A stretch of DNA of 64,000 nucleotides, from assembly GCA_963693365.1 (NCBI GenBank), contig CAVNZM010000015.1, forward strand, positions 3,968,001-4,032,000, written 5' to 3'. The translations under genes were made by a program, and so were the position numbers. Positions 42,088 to 64,000 of this stretch are shown here, in pieces. Below the pieces are notes generated by a model, which was not told the DNA's origin, made no database searches, and worked only from the letters and a program-made list of their open reading frames with translations. The stretch comes from Amoebidium appalachense (Eukaryota; Ichthyosporea). Position 1 is the stretch's first letter, and every line of letters begins with the position of its first letter.

Positions 42088-42737
42088 GGCCTAAACAACT
42101 CTATTGCGGTCCAAAATCCATAGAAAAGGCTCAAATAAATTGCATATGCCGACAGATACTAAGATGATTCTGTTTCTGAAGTGACTTTCGAGATTTTGAG
42201 AAAATCTTGAATTGCCATCGAATGTCCACTGAGCCGGCCAATCATGTTTTGCCATTCGGAGCCATTTTCAGATTGGTCCAATCAGAAGATTGCATTGACG
42301 GCATTTCGATGTCGACATTGACTCGTCAAGCCGGCAAGCACCCTTTCTAGATACACCAAGGTATCGTTATTAGAGTAAATCTCATTTTTTTTTGCATAAG
42401 ACGAAGGATAAATGTATATTCTAATCTTGTGCAACTTTTATTTGGCTAGTTCCTATCAACTTCATGTACACATTAACGCACACACTGACTCATGTCGATG
42501 TCAGTTGACTAGTTGTCGATCTCATGGAAATTACGGTTCTGAACAGGTTAATTTACACATTCAGAGTTCATATGTACCCCCACTGGTTTCCAAACAACGG
42601 CTCCTTCTGTATTAGAGTGGAGGGTGTACACAGGGTGTGCATACGTGTGCACGTGTGTGTGTGCGTGCGTGACACTGCGTGTACATGCTCTACGCTAGCC
42701 CACACTTAAATTCGCCAAAATCCTTTTACACAATCAG

Positions 42738-42770
<33 letters not shown>

Positions 42771-42861
42771 TCTGTCACATTCGTAAATTGTCCGGTGGGA
42801 GAGGAAAAAACGACCATCATATGCCGAATAAATTAAGAAAATACGACAAAATAGACAAAAA

Positions 42862-62254
<19,393 letters not shown>

Positions 62255-62699
62255 CTTTACGTTATCTGTTAGGGACACAGAGACATGATTAAAGAAGGAG
62301 GAATGTCGTGCTGGTGTTGGGGGAACAGGGTCCTTTAGTAGACACCACGCCTTGCTTTCTTTAAACACATTTACCATCAACCTTCTTGTTAAAGAAAGGA
62401 GGGATATCATGCTAGTAACCGCGTTGGGGTGGATGTGAAGTGGGCGAGAGGGAGGGGCGGGGGGGGGGGGGGGGGGGGGGGGCTGATGGGGTGGCAAAAA
62501 GAGGGGGAGAGAGAGCACAAGACAACAGCAGCAGCAACGGTGTAGGGGGGTCGAGCATGGTGGGTAGCCATCAGGAGCTACCTCCTGACGGACGGGCCGG
62601 CGGGCGGGGGGGGGGGGGGGGGGGGGGGGGGGGAGGCATATCGAGAGATCGAGTAAAGGAGAAATCGACACAAGACACAAACGCACACACACAGAGAGA

Positions 62700-62830
<131 letters not shown>

Positions 62831-63270
62831 CAAGAGGGAAAGAGAGGGAGAGGAGAAGGAGAGAGCGAAAAGGGGAGACAGAGGGAGAGGAGAAGGAGAG
62901 GTGGGGGGGAGGGAGAGGAAAGAGAGCCTCGGGAAACAAAGGGGCAGAGCATGTGAAGGGTTGCATTGAGACAGAGAGAGGATGATGAGCGGCAGGGAGG
63001 TGGGAGAGAGGGTAAGAGCCGGAGGGAAGGAGGGAGAGAAGAGACACAAAGAAAAAAGAAAAAAAGAAAAAGAAACAGCAGCTTGATGAGTCGTAAAGCA
63101 AGAGAGGGGTGAAACAAAAGCACAGACGCACGCAGGCAAGCACGCACAGGCACGCACAGCACAGCACAGAGCATCACGTTATCCACACGCATACTACTGC
63201 GTGGGGAATGCACGCACACTTACAAAGAAACGCGCACGAGCACATAAACACGCACAAACTAGAACGCATG

Positions 63271-63535
<265 letters not shown>

Positions 63536-63540
63536 TTACC

Positions 63541-63620
63541 GGCCCCGCGCCTGTTTTTGCAGACTCGCACCCTGCGTATTGGAGGCACGGTGCTTATGGT
63601 CTGACGGTGGTTGTGCAGAC
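63541..63620 (-). other. Possible untranslated first exon of GTF3C4
   Basis: On the minus strand an acceptor-like TTTGCCCATCCAG ends at 63621 and a strong donor GTAAGT starts at 63540. The ATG-bearing GTF3C4 exon has its own acceptor (CCCTAACAG) at 62266, so at least one 5' untranslated exon must lie upstream, and this is the best candidate. It could also be an initiating exon with a transcription start near 63700, since the stretch is GC-rich and unique. Confidence 0.4.
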
Positions 63621-63719
63621 CTGGATGGGCAAATCAAGAACATGCCGCTCTAGGATCTCGAGTGTGGAGCGGCGCGCTCTCTGCGCCTAGGAGTGCCACT
63701 CGCGGCCCGGGAGTTCCAC

Positions 63720-64000
63720 CAACGCACCCACACAACACACACGCACCCACCCCGCGACACGCACGCACACGCACGCACACACACACAAAAAAAACCACAC
63801 ACACGCACACATACACGCGCACGCACACACACACACACGCACCACACGCACACGCACACACTGTCACACACACGCGCGCGCGCGCGCGCGTGCGCACGCA
63901 CTGACACACACACACGCACACGGTGACAAACACACACACACACACAAGCAAACACTGTGTGCCACACACGCACACACGCACACGCGCACACGCGCATGCG
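63720..64000. repeat. CA/CG-rich low-complexity end
   Basis: CA repeats with many ACGC and CGCG interruptions continue to the window edge. No gene is seen. Confidence 0.8.

Larger units (their letters stand above)
40962..42861. other. Region between GTF3C4 and the unrecognised gene
   Basis: This should contain the 5' part of the unrecognised gene and the 3' untranslated region of GTF3C4. A C-run plus short G-run lies at 41550-41600, and a C-run of about 33 at 42738-42770. The rest is AT-rich unique DNA with several short CA/GT stretches. No exon could be supported. Confidence 0.5.

Overview
This is eukaryotic nuclear DNA with spliceosomal introns, very rich in microsatellites: long G or C homopolymers, (GT/CA)n, (GA/CT)n and (TA)n tracts. 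Several genes have dozens of exons, some tiny, interrupted by these tracts. The gene content (a TFIIIC subunit, an LSM10-like U7 snRNP protein, a bHLH-leucine zipper factor of Myc/Max type, a DEP-domain protein) suggests a relative of animals, perhaps a unicellular holozoan such as an ichthyosporean. That placement is inference, not proof. No ribosomal RNA, clear tRNA or CRISPR array was seen.

Layout: (1) 2.1-8.4 kb, minus strand: a bZIP transcription factor in at least six exons. (2) 9.6-10.3 kb: possible decayed coding sequence, then 4 kb of repeat-rich non-coding DNA. (3) 14.4-15.7 kb, minus: an intronless membrane protein with a C-terminal ricin-B-type lectin fold. (4) 17.6-22.0 kb, plus: a six-exon LSM10-like Sm protein with an RG-rich tail. 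(5) 24.5-28.4 kb, plus: a LINE with an intact endonuclease/reverse-transcriptase ORF, and at 29.1-30.4 kb a nearly identical, 5'-truncated daughter copy flanked by a 12-bp target-site duplication. (6) 30.8-32.3 kb, plus: an intronless bHLH-zipper factor. (7) 35.0-39.5 kb, minus: a five-exon DEP-domain protein that is very acidic, has an LC3-interacting-like FVMVP motif and ends in a tail anchor. (8) 40.3-41.0 kb, minus: the last exons of an unrecognised gene. (9) 42.9-62.3 kb, minus: GTF3C4 (TFIIIC delta subunit), about 28 short exons in 19 kb, with a piggyBac-like MITE and several minisatellites in its introns. (10) 62.3-64.0 kb: its 5' region with a possible untranslated first exon and CA-rich DNA.

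Multi-exon models were built by eye from splice consensus, reading-phase agreement between successive exons and remembered family sequences. Where phases did not close, this is stated. Homopolymer lengths may be wrong in the assembly. The most unusual feature is intron design: many introns have a run of C within about 25 nt of the 5' splice site, and several 3' splice sites are (CA)n followed by G. The genes form no obvious operon or cluster. The regulators (bZIP, bHLHZ) and the RNA-related proteins (TFIIIC90, LSM10) seem to be ordinary neighbours.
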